Of a stretch of DNA of 64,000 nt, positions 1 to 11,230 are shown piece by piece; the first letter of the stretch is position 1; the number at the start of each line of letters is the position of its first letter. The position numbers were made by a program, and so were the translations under genes. The notes beneath the pieces are model-generated. The model saw nothing but the letters and a program-made list of their open reading frames with translations. It was not told the origin of the DNA and ran no database searches. This DNA is from Notospermus geniculatus. Taxonomy: Eukaryota; Nemertea; Pilidiophora; Heteronemertea; Lineidae. The stretch lies in assembly GCA_002633025.1 (NCBI GenBank), contig NMRB01000424.1:324708-388707 (forward strand). The letters run 5' to 3'.

Positions 1-81
1 GTCAATAGCGACTGTACCTTGCCTCGATGAGTACAAGATGACCCAATAGAGCAAATATACCCCACCGCCGCTGAAGAAATT
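1..81. repeat. Exact direct copy of 930-1010, ending at a single N
   Basis: These 81 bases are identical to 930-1010 and stop exactly at the N at position 82. The simplest reading is that the left contig ends here and the right contig, starting at 83, contains the same sequence about 0.9 kb further on. The copy is then an unmerged contig or haplotype overlap and not a biological repeat. Confidence 0.85.
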
Positions 82-287
82 NCACCGGGCAGGAAAGCTT
101 TGCGGGTTTAGATTTATGTCCAGCAACATAATCAGCAGATGGTGTCAATCTCCTGGACTGATCACTTTGTGTTAGAGACTGGTCATCGCCAGTTCATGAC
201 TATGTTTAGGCCAACAAAATGATTCTTTATAAAAGTGGACGATTGTGAAAGCTTTATAGACCTTTCCAACAAAGATGGCGGCCTAAC

Positions 288-471
288 AGTTACGCGACAT
301 ACTAGAAAGTTGTCACTTTGGTTGGTATTCATAAAAACGTAGCAAATGCTTTTACTTCAAGTTTTGTGGTACATTTACATTGGACATTGCTGTGCAAATC
401 TTAAGTGAAAGCATTCGCTAATTTTTATGATTACCAGCCAAAGTGACAACTTTCTAGTATGTCGCGTAACT
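288..471. mobile_element. Foldback (MITE-like) element, 184 bp
   Basis: The ends are inverted copies beginning AGTTACGCGACATACTAGAA on both strands. The arms of about 70 bases (288-358 and 401-471) continue through CATAAAAA and GCTTT with a few mismatches. The spacer is about 40 bases and there is no coding capacity. No clear target-site duplication is visible. The form fits a non-autonomous DNA transposon, but the superfamily is not determined. Confidence 0.75.
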
Positions 472-2777
472 CGATGTTTCTATTGTTGGAAACCTGCCTC
501 AATCTTCACTTATAGGTGCACACACCAGTCCCATCACTGCAATAGATTATAACAACCCGTAGAATCACACTAAATGCCAATATATCTTGGTCCATCTCGA
601 CACATCATGTCTCTTCAACGCTGCGAAAATTAGATTTTCCCTCCAAAATAATTCACTTAGCCGCCGACGATTTCTTTGAGTGAAATGTCGCCCAGAGCTC
701 CGGCCATTTAATTCGAGCCAGGGATGAGGAGGCAGGGCTACAGTTTAATCGGCGTAGACCAGTCTGCAGCTGGCGGCTGAACCGCTCGAGTGGTGAACAC
801 ACACGATAGCTAAAAGCGATGCTTCGGATCTCCCAAGTAAATTGCATTTGGCCTTCTCACAGAATTTACTCGGAGCGATCGTCGAGAATAATTTGAAATG
901 TAAACTACTTAAGTCTTTGTGCTTTCAGTGTCAATAGCGACTGTACCTTGCCTCGATGAGTACAAGATGACCCAATAGAGCAAATATACCCCACCGCCGC
1001 TGAAGAAATTAACGATATATTAAAGCTTGCTTGCGGCGCTTTCTTCCCTGGCGTACTACTGGTATCATTAGAGCGATGTTGGCTCCTGTTCAGCTTGAAT
1101 GGTTGGTTGGGTTCGGACGCAAGGGACCTTAGCGTGTAGGAATGGAAGAAATGCACGTCTTTACAACACACAGGCGGCTCGGCCTTGTCTATTCTCTTTG
1201 TACGTGGGCACTCGTGTGTATTGCTCTATGTCTTCCTTTGTTATTAGATTTTAATCAGAGGTTTTATCGAATTATTCTTGTGTGCATACGTTCTATTGAT
1301 TAGGCCGGCTGTGTGGAAGACGCTTACGTGTGCAAGTATACGAAATATGAGTTTTTGTGAGACCAAGAACACAAAAAAGAAAATGAAAATAATAAGATTA
1401 CCTGAATAACATTCACACTTGATAACTAGAAAATAGCATCTTTTTACACGTTTCCCAATTTCATTTTTTGCCTTTTTGTATGTATGTATACGCATACAAT
1501 AGGGAATAAGGGTCAGCAATAATAGCAATATACTGGTAGCATGTACTTATATTTCTGAGGAACTGCTGAGAGATAAAAAGTATATTTCTAAGGAATTGCC
1601 ATAGTGACTTGAAGGGAATCGCGATGAAGAAAAAGGCGTTGTTTCTCATTCTAACTAGTTTTGGAATGTTAAGTAAAAATATTGTACTTTGAAAGAAGTA
1701 GGACTGTAGGCCTATACATACATACTGAAAGGTTTTAAGGGTTGTTAGGGATGACTCTTGGGGCTTACGTCAAGATGAATGACGTACAAGCCCAGGCACT
1801 AATCAGTATAGTCAACACCTGTCTTGCACCTTTAGTACGTTCATTCCAAAGAGTCCTGCATTAGCGATCTTTTTGAACCTTAGTACTACTATGTAGGGCA
1901 AGTCTCTGTGGAACTTCCAATATCCCTGACGTCACCAACAACGTAGTGCTTGCGTACATGGGAAAAGTTGTCTCGGGGCAGAAATATCGGGTCAATATAC
2001 GATATCCTTCTGCTGCCTGAAGTCTTGATGAGTAGGTACTTGACACATTGAAAACTAATGGTAAAAATTTAACGACACTCTCCAAAACATGTTTTTAATC
2101 TAATTGCGCTGTTGGAGAGTGGGAAGGAACATCGTGAATGAAGAACAGAACTCTTCAGATATAGAGTGGGATACACTTAGATGTGTTCAGACGCACACAG
2201 ACACTATGTACATGTATATGGACTGTACAGCACAGGAGACTAGGGCCTTGGAGAATGAAATTTAACAAATTGCTAACTTGTTCCGGTGTATGTAACTTGA
2301 AGTGAACAAATCCTCATTTTAGCGCTGCCTGTTCATGCGCATTCGAAACCGATTTCTCTTCCTTCGATGAGAGTAACTATAAGGCACGTTCCTTTTCATT
2401 ACTGAAATTGATTTTGTCTGTAAATGACTGTTACGCAATGACATAGTGCGTGTAAGCTTTGGTGACCGTGTTTTAACTAGGCTACCATGTTTTCTGTCGC
2501 CATCTTGCTGACCTTGCAAGGTCATCTGCTGAGGTTTTGTCTTGAAGTATTAATTCGGAATAAATAGCAACTTTTATAGGTTCTATGGTTTTTTGTGCGC
2601 CATTCCTTTACTGATCCGTCACTCCACATTGGATTCATCACCTTCTCGCATTTGCATACAATTGTAATCTCATGTTCTTCTCCGACTTGGCACCGTGTCC
2701 GCCAGTTGGTGTCGTCTGCTTTCCTGGTTTTGTATTCCATCCATCCATCAGGTCATCACCCGTGTTCTGGGCCCGTG
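472..2777. other. No recognisable gene
   Basis: Apart from the 81-bp copy at 930 and a small hairpin at 1761-1793 (GGGCTTACGTCA facing TGACGT-AC-AAGCCC), I see nothing assignable. Frames at 653-847, 905-1171 and 1244-1528 lack known motifs and look like chance openings. Confidence 0.5.
930..1010. repeat. Second copy of the 81-bp sequence at the window start
   Basis: Identical to 1-81. If 1-82 is the end of an overlapping contig, this is the in-place copy, and 83-929 should have a near-identical counterpart just upstream of the window. Confidence 0.85.
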
Positions 2778-2987
2778 TTAGGTTCACCTTGTTTGAATTT
2801 ATTCATCGACGTTTCTGATTCTGTGTGCAGGTCATATCCCCTTCATGTTATGTTCACCATCTTTAAAATTCATCAACTTTTCAGATTCTCTGTCTTTTGG
2901 GTCAACTGCCTTTCTTGTTTGGTACATTACCTTGAGATTCATTGGCATTTCTGACTTTGTTTGTCGGTATCTGCCTCTCTCGATTTG
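2778..2987. repeat. Diverged tandem repeat, about 3 units of 70 bp
   Basis: Units begin at 2778, 2848 and 2918, exactly 70 bases apart. They share the order TT-GGTTCACC-like start, ATTCATC, TTTCTGATTCTGT-like centre and a CCTTTCTTG-like end. A partial fourth unit begins near 2984 (TTTGGTCAACC). The units are well diverged, so this is an old array. It lies in an open + strand frame (2595-2954), which I take to be a by-product of the pyrimidine-rich repeat. Confidence 0.6.
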
Positions 2988-3849
2988 GTCAACCATAGAT
3001 GAGCCGGTCAGGCTGATTTGTTATCGCATAAATTAGGAATGTCATTTTTGGTATATCTCTCTAAACGTTGGTGTCAATTCCTCCCAGCGTGCCCTCTTTG
3101 ACGTACATGTATCACCGGTGATTAGACCCGCCGTTACAATGTCCAACGGTTTCACTGTATTCTTAGTTGAAAACAATAGATCCATCGTGTGCTCTGTTGT
3201 TCGCAGCAATGCATCAGCAAAGAGAAAATTCCTTTGGTATTCAATTACCAAAACAAGCAGCAGAAATCAACGATCTGATCAAATGACCTGAAAACTGCGT
3301 CTTTGGAATGAGTTTTAATCAATATGATTAGTTTCTTAAACCACAGCCCTCAAACCACTGCTGCAGATTTTCTCGTCTCGATCATGACCAAGTGTTTGGG
3401 ATTTAGCTGACTTGTAGTAGATTTGGTGTCCACGTCACGACTTTGTCAAACATGGCTGCCGTTTCTGGCATACGTCACTAGTAAAACACGAACCCAGCAG
3501 AGTCAACTGGAACGAACTGCATCTGAGCATGCATCGACCATAGCAGGGTCTTGACGATTTTACTGTCACAGTAACCGTAGTTGATTTGAACGTATTTTAA
3601 ATTGTGCTCGACATAAAAATCTCTTCTTTGAGAGTATGCGAATTTGGGGAAGTAACCTGGTTGCAGCAAGCTATCGTTCGCAATGGTTACAGAAGTTTTT
3701 TGTTAACGTATAGGCTACTCTGCACGTATGTAATAATTAATGCACATCACACGTGGTGCAGCATATTGCTGTCGACGTATAAGAACGGATTCAACAATGA
3801 TATCAATGCACTTAGCACGAACAAGTGGATATTGAATATGCCGTAAATA
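2988..3849. other. No recognisable gene
   Basis: Short frames on both strands (3042-3251 minus, 3478-3669 minus, 3604-3846 plus) have no recognisable domain, start context or splice pattern. One TACATGTA octamer occurs near 3108. I see nothing else. Confidence 0.5.
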
Positions 3850-4002
3850 TTATTGCCTATTTCCCCTCTCTTTGTATTGAACATCAGCTATGTGGTTAGG
3901 TCATTGTTCAGGAAGCACTCTTGATCGAGACGAGGGCACCTAATCCGAGATTGCCTCAAACGCCAGCAAACAACATTGTCCTCATCCTCCAATCTAGGTG
4001 CT
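3850..4002. repeat. 153-bp direct repeat, copy 1
   Basis: Matches 4206-4358 at a constant offset of 356 bases with only a few mismatches, for example AAGGAAGCACT/CTGGAAGCACT-type changes. No N separates the copies, so this could be a true local duplication. The sequence between them carries a hAT-like terminus (4005-4028). Confidence 0.85.
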
Positions 4003-4004
4003 AC

Positions 4005-4028
4005 CCTCCCCTTGGATCCGCCACTGTA
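4005..4028. mobile_element. Solitary hAT-like terminus
   Basis: The sequence reads CCCCTTGGATCCGCCACTG, the inverse of a CAGTGGCGGATCCAAGG-type end. It resembles the GGATCC-containing ends of the elements at 14408-15002 and 16427-16633. No partner end is found nearby, so it would be a truncated or chance terminus. Confidence 0.35.
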
Positions 4029-4205
4029 AAAGAGTGATACAACCTATTATACATGTAGTATTCGAATTGTTCATCTATATTTTCTCTTACTCCCATTCAT
4101 AATATATAGGAAGTCAACCTGCAAAATTTTACTAACACTGTGAAAATCCAGAAAAGACCCATTCATAACCCTCCACTTAGTGAGCCCGTGTCGCCACCAG
4201 GCTTG

Positions 4206-4358
4206 TTATTGCCTATTTCCCTTCTCTTTGTATTGAACATCAGCTATGTGGTTAGGTCATTGTTCTGGAAGCACTCTTGATCGAGACGAGGGCACCTAAT
4301 CCGAGATTGCCTCAAACGCCAGCAAACAACATTGTCCTCATCCTCCAATCTAGGTGCT
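4206..4358. repeat. 153-bp direct repeat, copy 2
   Basis: Second copy of 3850-4002. After the repeat the flanks diverge at once: copy 1 runs into ACCCTCCCC and copy 2 into GACATAAACG. That pattern suggests insertion or rearrangement next to copy 1. Confidence 0.85.
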
Positions 4359-5015
4359 GACATAAACGCCAGTAGACAGAGCATTATCGCCCCTGTAACC
4401 ACTCGACACTTGTGATAAACCACTCCAGTGTGCTGATCGCGCAATGCACGAGTCCAGTTCATCATATGCGTACAGGCGTTCCGTGGAGATTGTCACACAA
4501 TGTGACACAGCAAATGTACAAAGCATTCTGAAACTTGGGTGAAATGAGTTGTATCTCCCACCGTGGTTATCAATCCAAACCAATAGGTACTCAATGCACA
4601 ATTGCATATGGCGAATTATCAAAATATAGAAAGGTGACTATAATGGGTTTGGCGAGAGGATATTGCAGCCTTTTTTTTCATATTGTTTCACTGGAGATTT
4701 ATTGCTGAGAGGGGAGAAAATGACTAATTGTTATTTCCACTTTATTGAGCATTGCATTAGGTGTTAGTGCATCATTGTATCAACACGAATAGAGAAATTA
4801 ACACATGAAAGGCAAACGCTTCGTAGGAAGTTGATTGCGCCTTTGATCTGTGTAATAACATCACAAGAAAATGGACCCATCCTTCGGCAACAGGGAGACC
4901 AGATTGGCGACACTGTAGCCTTAAGCAAGACACTGCACGACGGTTTTCTCACTGCGAATGGTACAGCGGACCACCAGAATGTTTCCTGAGTGAAAGTAAG
5001 CGGTATCCAGTAATC
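4359..5015. other. No recognisable gene
   Basis: Overlapping minus-strand frames at 4244-4465 and 4350-4622 run through the direct repeat and are not credible genes. A T-run near 4670 is the only low-complexity tract. Confidence 0.45.
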
Positions 5016-5074
5016 TTTTCGGCGGGGATTCCACTGATTACAGAGTCTTTAATCGGTGGAATCCCCGCCGAAAA
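5016..5074. repeat. Strong hairpin, 25-bp arms, 9-base loop
   Basis: TTTTCGGCGGGGATTCCACT at 5016 is repeated inverted at 5050-5074 with one mismatch over 25 bases. The loop is CAGAGTCTT. This near-perfect cruciform-capable sequence has no run of Us positioned as in a bacterial terminator. It may be a tiny foldback element or the remains of a palindromic one. Confidence 0.8.
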
Positions 5075-5792
5075 AAATCTCCGTGACCCTGCATGTTTTT
5101 GTTTCAACGCCATCTGCTGGAGATTATAGAGAATCATGAGCATAAGATGTATGTTGGAAAGCTCTTGAAGAAGGTTTTTGTGCTCGTATCGAAATGGTGT
5201 GAATCTACCCAATGGCGCCTGAAAATGGACGAAACACTATTCAGATGTCATAATTCAGTTTGAATTTGAGTGTTGCTCAAAAAAAAGTTACGTAATTTTA
5301 TATTTTCAAACGTGGGCATCGTGGTCTACAGCCAAATTATGGAGTTCAAAAATGTTTAACATTGTTGTAAAAACATGTTTTACTGTCCCCTTCATAATTT
5401 TCTTCCGGACGGTCTCATAATTATTTGGAACACCCAGTAGCTCATCAACAGATTGGAAAGTCACCACGGTAGAGCTGTATAGTGATCGACATCACTTTCA
5501 TTACTTCTGATTGAGCCACAAATCCCGCTGAAATCCGTTAAAATCTTTACTCGCTGATTCTTAATTGTAAATGGCAAGTAAATCTTGGTTAGATTAATAT
5601 GGGTATCTGTTGTAGGAAATAAGCGACATATTCTCACATGTTGGTCCCCAGCAAGTATGTGAACGACAGGATTGTGTCACAATTGTAAAATTTGACAGAT
5701 TTGAAGATAAAAAGGATAATATGCGAAAAAGGTAGCTGTGAAATCGCTCTAAAATCAGTGAGTTCAATTTTACACATCGTGGTGAAGTGATA
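5075..5792. other. No recognisable gene
   Basis: AT-rich single-copy-looking DNA. I see no repeat, tRNA or coding pattern. Confidence 0.45.
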
Positions 5793-5857
5793 GTGGTTCT
5801 TAGTGCTTGCTTCCTACGTCACCTTGCACGGTGTGCGATGACGTAGGGAGTGAGCGC
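5793..5857. repeat. Palindromic repeat, left copy
   Basis: CTTGCTTCCTACGTCACC faces GATGACGTAGGGAGTGAG around a GC-rich loop that can itself pair (GCAC...GTGC). The opening TGGTTCTTAG and the palindrome are shared with 6233-6297, about 440 bases away. The arms contain several mismatches, so this copy is the more decayed one. Confidence 0.7.
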
Positions 5858-6232
5858 CAAAGATTACCAATCACTGACTCCGGATGATTTTACATGACTT
5901 CCATCGACGTATACTACATGTATACTGACGACGTCAACATGAGCTGCAGCCGACGAAACTTCCGTTCCGGTGAAGAAGACTGGAGGCAAAATAGCATCGT
6001 TCTGAGTTGTGTCAGAACGAGGCTGATGCTTCATCTGCTCGCGATGAGAATCCTCAGAAGCGACGACGGCGTAGAATACAGAAGTTTTACCAGAGCTACG
6101 AAGGTATACAGAGGATTTTGGGGAGGTAATGAGAAAAGTATTGAAAAATGTAGAAGACGTCGAGCATATTTCCAGTAGAAAAGTCTGGCAGACAGCGAGG
6201 AGCTCCGATAAATACCATCCTGAGGTAATCAT
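5858..6232. other. Segment between paired palindromes, open on both strands
   Basis: Open frames of 94 codons (+, 5894-6178) and 122 codons (-, 5864-6232) overlap almost completely. I recognise neither protein. Long frames on both strands of the same DNA usually reflect composition. Because the segment is bracketed by two copies of one palindrome (5793-5857 and 6233-6297), the whole 505 bp may be one non-autonomous element. A real host exon cannot be excluded. Confidence 0.35.
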
Positions 6233-6297
6233 TGGTTCTTAGCCCTCGCTCCCTACGTCACCACATGTTGTGTGCGGTGACGTAGGGAGCGAGTGCT
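6233..6297. repeat. Palindromic repeat, right copy (18-bp perfect arms)
   Basis: CTCGCTCCCTACGTCACC at 6245-6262 is perfectly inverted at 6276-6293 with a 13-base loop. The preceding TTGGTTCTTAG matches the left copy. Each arm contains TACGTCA, a CRE-like half site (inference only). Confidence 0.8.
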
Positions 6298-7045
6298 CAG
6301 GATCGATGATGATACGGTGGCTAGAATGGCGGTTTTCGGACCGAAAGAGTCGAAGACAACCACTGGTGACCAGGCTCTCGACCGTACCAGTACATTCCTA
6401 CGTTCTCAAATCATCGCAGTGGCATGGTTGGATTTAATCAGATCCTACAAGAGTAATTTTCTGCTTTTTGACTTCGGATATGTCGCCGTTCGTTCTTGTA
6501 TGTAATCACAACATTGACCCTCACAGTTGAAACCCGCCGCGAATTCTTCGAGAAGACGGACAAACACAGTCAAGGTTGGACCTCAAGGTGATTCGCGACA
6601 TCCGAGGGTTAATTCCGTTAAGTTGCGGCTGGTTTGCAAGCTCCCAATCTCTCGTTCGCTCGTATGCACATGCGCCATTTCCGTCGCTGTAAGCGTACTT
6701 GCAATTGGCGATTGGGCGTCTGAAGTTGCCGCAACACTCTCGCTGTCGGAAGCAACAGCCCCAAAGAGTGGTCAACATCGACCCGAGCAAGACGACAAGG
6801 GGCCCACTTGGAACGGTTTGCGCAAAGAGAGTTTGCTAAAAAAGGCGTGCATCATTGTTTTTTAACACAAGAAAGGTAAGCCTATTTTCTTGCAGGTTAG
6901 TTGCCACTAGAAGAATTCATTTAGAGTATGGTCGAGTTTCTAATGGACATCAACAACATGCAAGTCTTATCAAAGTTTCATAGGGTATTTTGGAAAAAAA
7001 TATTTGTTTGGACATTGGTTGAACAATATCATCGTCATACCTGGG
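6298..7045. other. No recognisable gene
   Basis: A 112-codon + frame (6527-6865) and an 89-codon - frame (6521-6790) cover the same GC-richer patch. Neither shows a known domain. I leave both uncalled. Confidence 0.4.
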
Positions 7046-7148
7046 GCCTGTTTCATAAAGTGACTTTAAGCTAATGGTGCCATTGACTCAATGCATTGTC
7101 CATTTGGTTAAAGGTACCATTAGCTTAAAGTCACTTTATGGAACAGGC
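7046..7148. mobile_element. Foldback element, 36-bp arms
   Basis: GCCTGTTTCATAAAGTGACT at 7046 continues to 7081 and is inverted at 7113-7148 with two mismatches in 36. The spacer is 31 bases. The motif TTCATAAAG near the ends recurs in the hairpin at 12499-12552 (TATTCATAAAGCGG), so the two may belong to one family of short MITEs. Confidence 0.8.
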
Positions 7149-7473
7149 ACCTGGTCAATATTTCAAATGAAACACCCTCGTCAACTTGTCTGCCAGTTAT
7201 TTGTTGGAAGAATGCTGTAAGTCGCCAGTCAAGGTTTTATTTCCAAAAGCGAGGTTAAGATCTGCAACTGTTACTAGAGTCTCAAACTCTCTAAAGGATT
7301 TTGACTCTCGACATAGAACACTCGTCCAAGTTTTAAAAATTCGAATACTTCTCACAAGAAAATTATATTTGCCACGACAATTTCTGTGGGCGACCGAAAC
7401 TTTCTCCCGTCATTTGGAACAAAATAATCTGTGGCATTTAGAAAATAACCCGAAGCCGTCAATAAAAGCAAAC

Positions 7474-7652
7474 ATGGAACTTCCTGTGGATGGTTTGAAC
7501 AGTCTGGAGTCTTTGGCCGAGCTCGTGGATCTGATAGCTAGATACGGAAGAGACCGTCTTACCTCCAGGGACGTGATGGTGATGATAGGGGTTGACATAG
7601 AGACGATATTGATGGAGAGAAGAAGACGCGGAAGAAGAGAAACAAGTCACAG
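7474..7652 (+). CDS. Candidate first coding exon, unknown protein
   Basis: The frame opens at AAACATGGAA, a good animal start context, and runs about 59 codons to a consensus-like donor CACAG|GTATGA at 7652/7653. The residues begin MELPVDGLNSLESLAELVDL, look amphipathic and helical, and end in an arginine-rich stretch (MERRRRGRR). The frame is open further upstream to 7186, so an earlier start is possible. Acidic/helical then arginine-rich N-termini occur in HARBI-type nuclease relatives, but the similarity is too weak for a function. An AT-rich palindrome (7707-7788) lies just inside the presumed intron. No later exon was identified. Confidence 0.35.
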
Positions 7653-7706
7653 GTATGATAATTTCTTTCAAATAGAATCGAGTGAAATTCGGTGTGATGG
7701 GTACAC

Positions 7707-7788
7707 AGGCAAAATTTTTGTATATAAATTTTATATAGAAAAAAAATTATATAAAACCTATATATAGATTTTATATAAAATTTTGCCT
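7707..7788. repeat. AT-rich foldback, 82 bp
   Basis: AGGCAAAATTTT at 7707 and its inverse AAAATTTTGCCT at 7777-7788 bound an almost pure A/T interior. The interior is built of TATATAAA/TTTATATA and continues the pairing imperfectly. It could be a small MITE or a slippage-made palindrome. Confidence 0.65.
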
Positions 7789-8796
7789 ACATAAAATTTA
7801 TACGTGTATCAACATGATTGAGAATTACCCTTGCAGGTTTTTTGTGTGTATTATAAGTTACAAAACATAAAATGCATTGAAAATATCTTGCAAGAAAATA
7901 ATGCTCACAAGAACTCTGGGCATACCTTTAAGTATCTAGATTTACATATCTTTTCCATTATTAAAATTCAATATAGTGACTGCAAAGTCGTCAAACAGGT
8001 CACAGATGCCAGCGGAGAATTTCAATTTCCTGCCAAATGCTCGGCAGCTAACCACACAATGACCAAGATAATTGGTATTGTCCGTTATTAAAGTATATGG
8101 GTACAGATGAAGGACAAGTAATTAGACATTTCTCTGGCATCACGCCTGCCCATTATGGAACATGCATCTCGAATACTTGAATCCAACTCCCGTTCTCATC
8201 AGACGATTTCACTTGGTTTATTTAACCAGTGAGAGCTGATTGATCGAGACTAGAGACCATGTTTGGATAAAGGTTTAGCAGAAGGATTGTGCCAGTTTCC
8301 TCTGACACTCGCTTGCACCCGTGAGCAGATACGTCAACATCGGCCATGAGGTGTGGCAACATCTTTAGGAATGTAACAATATCGCCGAGAAAGCTGCTTG
8401 CAGGGACACAACGATTTAATCATCTTTACGCCATTTGTCATTTTCAAGTCACACTAGGATTGCATTGCGTCATTTTAAAATCTTTGATTGGCATTTTCAA
8501 ACTGGGTTATTCACAAGTTTCATTTATTCACGATACACATAAAGGAGAAAACTAAGACGTGCCTGTTCAGAGGCTGCAGGGTTGTATCATCATTATTCAC
8601 AGCGCGAAACATCACAAATCACAAATTACAATTTACAAGTCGTGTCCCTTATGAGGAAGTTACCTACTGGGTGAAGTTTATGAACGATGGCACATTTTCT
8701 AGTGTTCCCCATATCTCAGTGTTTCAAGAAAGCTGTAGAAACGAAGACTTGGGGAACACAGAGAAGTCTCTCACTCTCGTTTCACAGTGTACGCCA
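7789..8796. other. No recognisable gene
   Basis: The + frames 7831-8091, 8346-8555 and 8488-8799 have no recognisable motifs. The DNA looks single-copy and AT-rich. Confidence 0.4.
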
Positions 8797-9047
8797 TAGA
8801 CCGTTCTCAAATTGACGTAAACGACAAAGATCTGCGCACTTCCACCCTGATACTAATCTCAACCACAACCTCGATCTGAAACTGAATGACGTGACGTAGA
8901 CAACCCCACGACAGTGACGCCGAAGACGTTGCGTCAGACTCGACCATTGCTGAATCATGGATTGCGTCACGTCAGCCGCTTTCAGATCGAGGTTCTGGTT
9001 GAGATTTCGGCGGGAGTGCGCAGATCTGCGAATTTGAGAATCGTCTA
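8797..9047. mobile_element. TA-flanked MITE, copy 1 (partner at 26.2 kb)
   Basis: The termini are inverted: GACCGTTCTCAAATTGACG on the left and, read on the other strand, GACGATTCTCAAATTCGCAG on the right. Both are flanked by TA. Subterminal arms also match (AGATCTGCGCACT, CTCAACCA, CCTCGATCTGAAA). A nearly full-length second copy is at 26228-26467. TA duplication and palindromic design fit a Tc1/mariner-type non-autonomous element. There is no transposase frame. Confidence 0.85.
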
Positions 9048-9098
9048 TACAATGAGGGGAAACAATGTGAAACGGGAACACCTTGGCAGTTTAGACAT

Positions 9099-9260
9099 GT
9101 GTAATAAAATCTAATGGCTCCCGACATGTGATGTCCCCCCAACTATACATTTACAAGCGGCACTATTGAATTGGTCTCTAGAGAGACCAAGACCCTTAAT
9201 CCTGTGACAAACAATGCAGGGGGACATCAGGCAGACGGGGGTATTACATTCTATCACACT
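9099..9260. mobile_element. Inverted-repeat MITE, related family member 1
   Basis: The left end GTGTAATAAAATCTAATGG continues to GATGTCCCCCC. It is mirrored by the right end, which reads on the other strand GTGTGATAGAATGTAATACC and then GATGTCCCCCTGC. Arms are about 45 bases. The centre holds a perfect 20-bp palindrome TTGGTCTCTAGAGAGACCAA (9171-9190). The left end matches the element at 27519 (GGTGTAATGAAATCTAATG). Confidence 0.75.
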
Positions 9261-11230
9261 TGGGGTCATCTCGAGAAACTCAGGATGACCGTACAATTCT
9301 TACAATTGGTGACAAGTGCAAGGGAAGGAGCATTGGCGTAGACCCTGATTCAGGACGTCAAGAATTAAACTAATGTAACTAAAGAGTCCTTGGCGTCGTG
9401 TATTCAAATAGGATTTTTTTTCTTAAACTTTATCAAAGAAATCACACGCTTGAACTATCACCGAGGAAAAATTTGTCAAGTCCAGGCTTAGCATGAATAA
9501 CCCTCGGATAAAATCTTTCAAACTATTGGCGTATATCTCATGTTCTTTACTTTAAAGATAAGAGAATGTTAGCTTTTGGCTACTGACCTAGTTATTTACA
9601 ACCAATGTCACATTCAAACAAACAAGCCTGAGCCTATCCGTCTTGGATTAAAACCGCCTTCCAACCATTCCGGTCTCCAACATGGCCGCTGAAACAACAT
9701 CTCTGGGCATGACGGAAGGTCAGACGCATTGTGGGTCCTTATGAATGAAATATTGCCCGTAACTCCAACTGTTTGAAGCTGTCAACAATGAAAGCATGAA
9801 AACACGCCATTCTTCTCGAGATGGTTAACTTAAAATTATAGTTATTTTTTTACATGGGATTATGTCCAATGAATGGACTTTGAATATCCAAAGAATGTGC
9901 CTTATGGGTCTTTTGATTATTTCATTTAAAATTGAAGATTTTTTACAGAAAGGGATTTCACATTCAAAATCGATAAAGTTAACATCGCTTTAAAAAGTTA
10001 CGAGTCTACCAACAGCCTTAAAATGATTCACTTTTTTTATATTTCCTAAGTTCAACCAAAATTAGAAACTTGTTTTTTTTCTCGAGATTTATAGAGACCT
10101 TCATCGAAATGGTGGATGCCGGTGTCATTGTAGTAGCATGTCTACCATTAAATTACGTGCATTGCACATGATGGTGCATTTGCAGTGACGGCAGTGGGTG
10201 GTATCCAGGGCTTGTTGGTCATCTGGATCCCCTCCCCATGCATAGCATACTTGGCCTTGTCACTGCACGTATGATGCGACGAAAATCTGAGAATTTTAAT
10301 CTCTTCCAAGAAATTCTGTGTATTTTCTAATTTCTTGGATTTTCATAAGACAGTGACGCAAATTGACGTGCTGTTCTCAGCTGTGCATGGCACACGAGAT
10401 CGCGTAAAGTTTTAACAAACCATGCCCCTGCAACCACTGTCCTCCTGTGTAAAATGACGGTTAGTACTCCCGGTTTGTGCTCTAGAATGGAACCATTTCA
10501 AAACAGAACACAGACGTTCGTCAAAGAGTGTCCCGAAAATCAACATTCCCGCTGAGATTAGCAGCTTTCATCACAACATTTTCTGTTATTCCGTCCACTC
10601 AATCGTGGCAGTTAATCAACTATCATTTGAAGGCAAATCCCCGATGTGCTGACACAAAGGCCGCTTACGCCATTGACGAGAACCCCGTCGGAACGAAACC
10701 CCTTTGATCGACTGAACCGCCGCGGCGAGACGTCCGCATTAGCACGTAAACCTCTCACGACAAATTGCTCAATTTCTCTCATCGTTTGGGTAAATTTGAT
10801 AATTATTATGAGAATTAAACAGTATTTTGAAGTATTGATTTGTGATGAAGGATCGTGCTTTTGCGACGTGTTGTAAGCGACATTTGAAGGACAGAGAATC
10901 ATAGAACATCGCTTCAAATTGGACAGAGTTGGTCATTGCAAAAGTTTGTCACAAACTTGCAGAGGAACAGTATGAAATGTTGAAGATTTTATTATGACTA
11001 CAGGAGTCCGATGTGTTGTAAACCGAAGACCGCCTTGGTCCCGTCCATGTCTTAATTGGCTGCATCCTCCCATAGCAGGGCTTTGGTCTCGTTCCTCTTC
11101 GTACTCTCGCACACATGAGTGGATGAAGAGGAGCGAGGTAAAAACTCCTGCTGTGGGAGGATGTGTTGGCTGCGACAAAAGGAACAGAACTACCAGTACA
11201 GGTAACATTTCTTTTTCAGCGACAAATGGA
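9261..11230. other. No recognisable gene
   Basis: About 2 kb without a supported feature. Overlapping frames at 10612-10917 (-) and 10646-10876 (+) share the same DNA and have no family signature. Confidence 0.45.

Noticed and set aside
7186-7473. Upstream extension of the 193-codon frame 7186-7767
   Set aside because: The part before 7474 has no motif and a poor start. The better start is 7474, and the part after 7652 runs into an AT palindrome beyond a splice donor.
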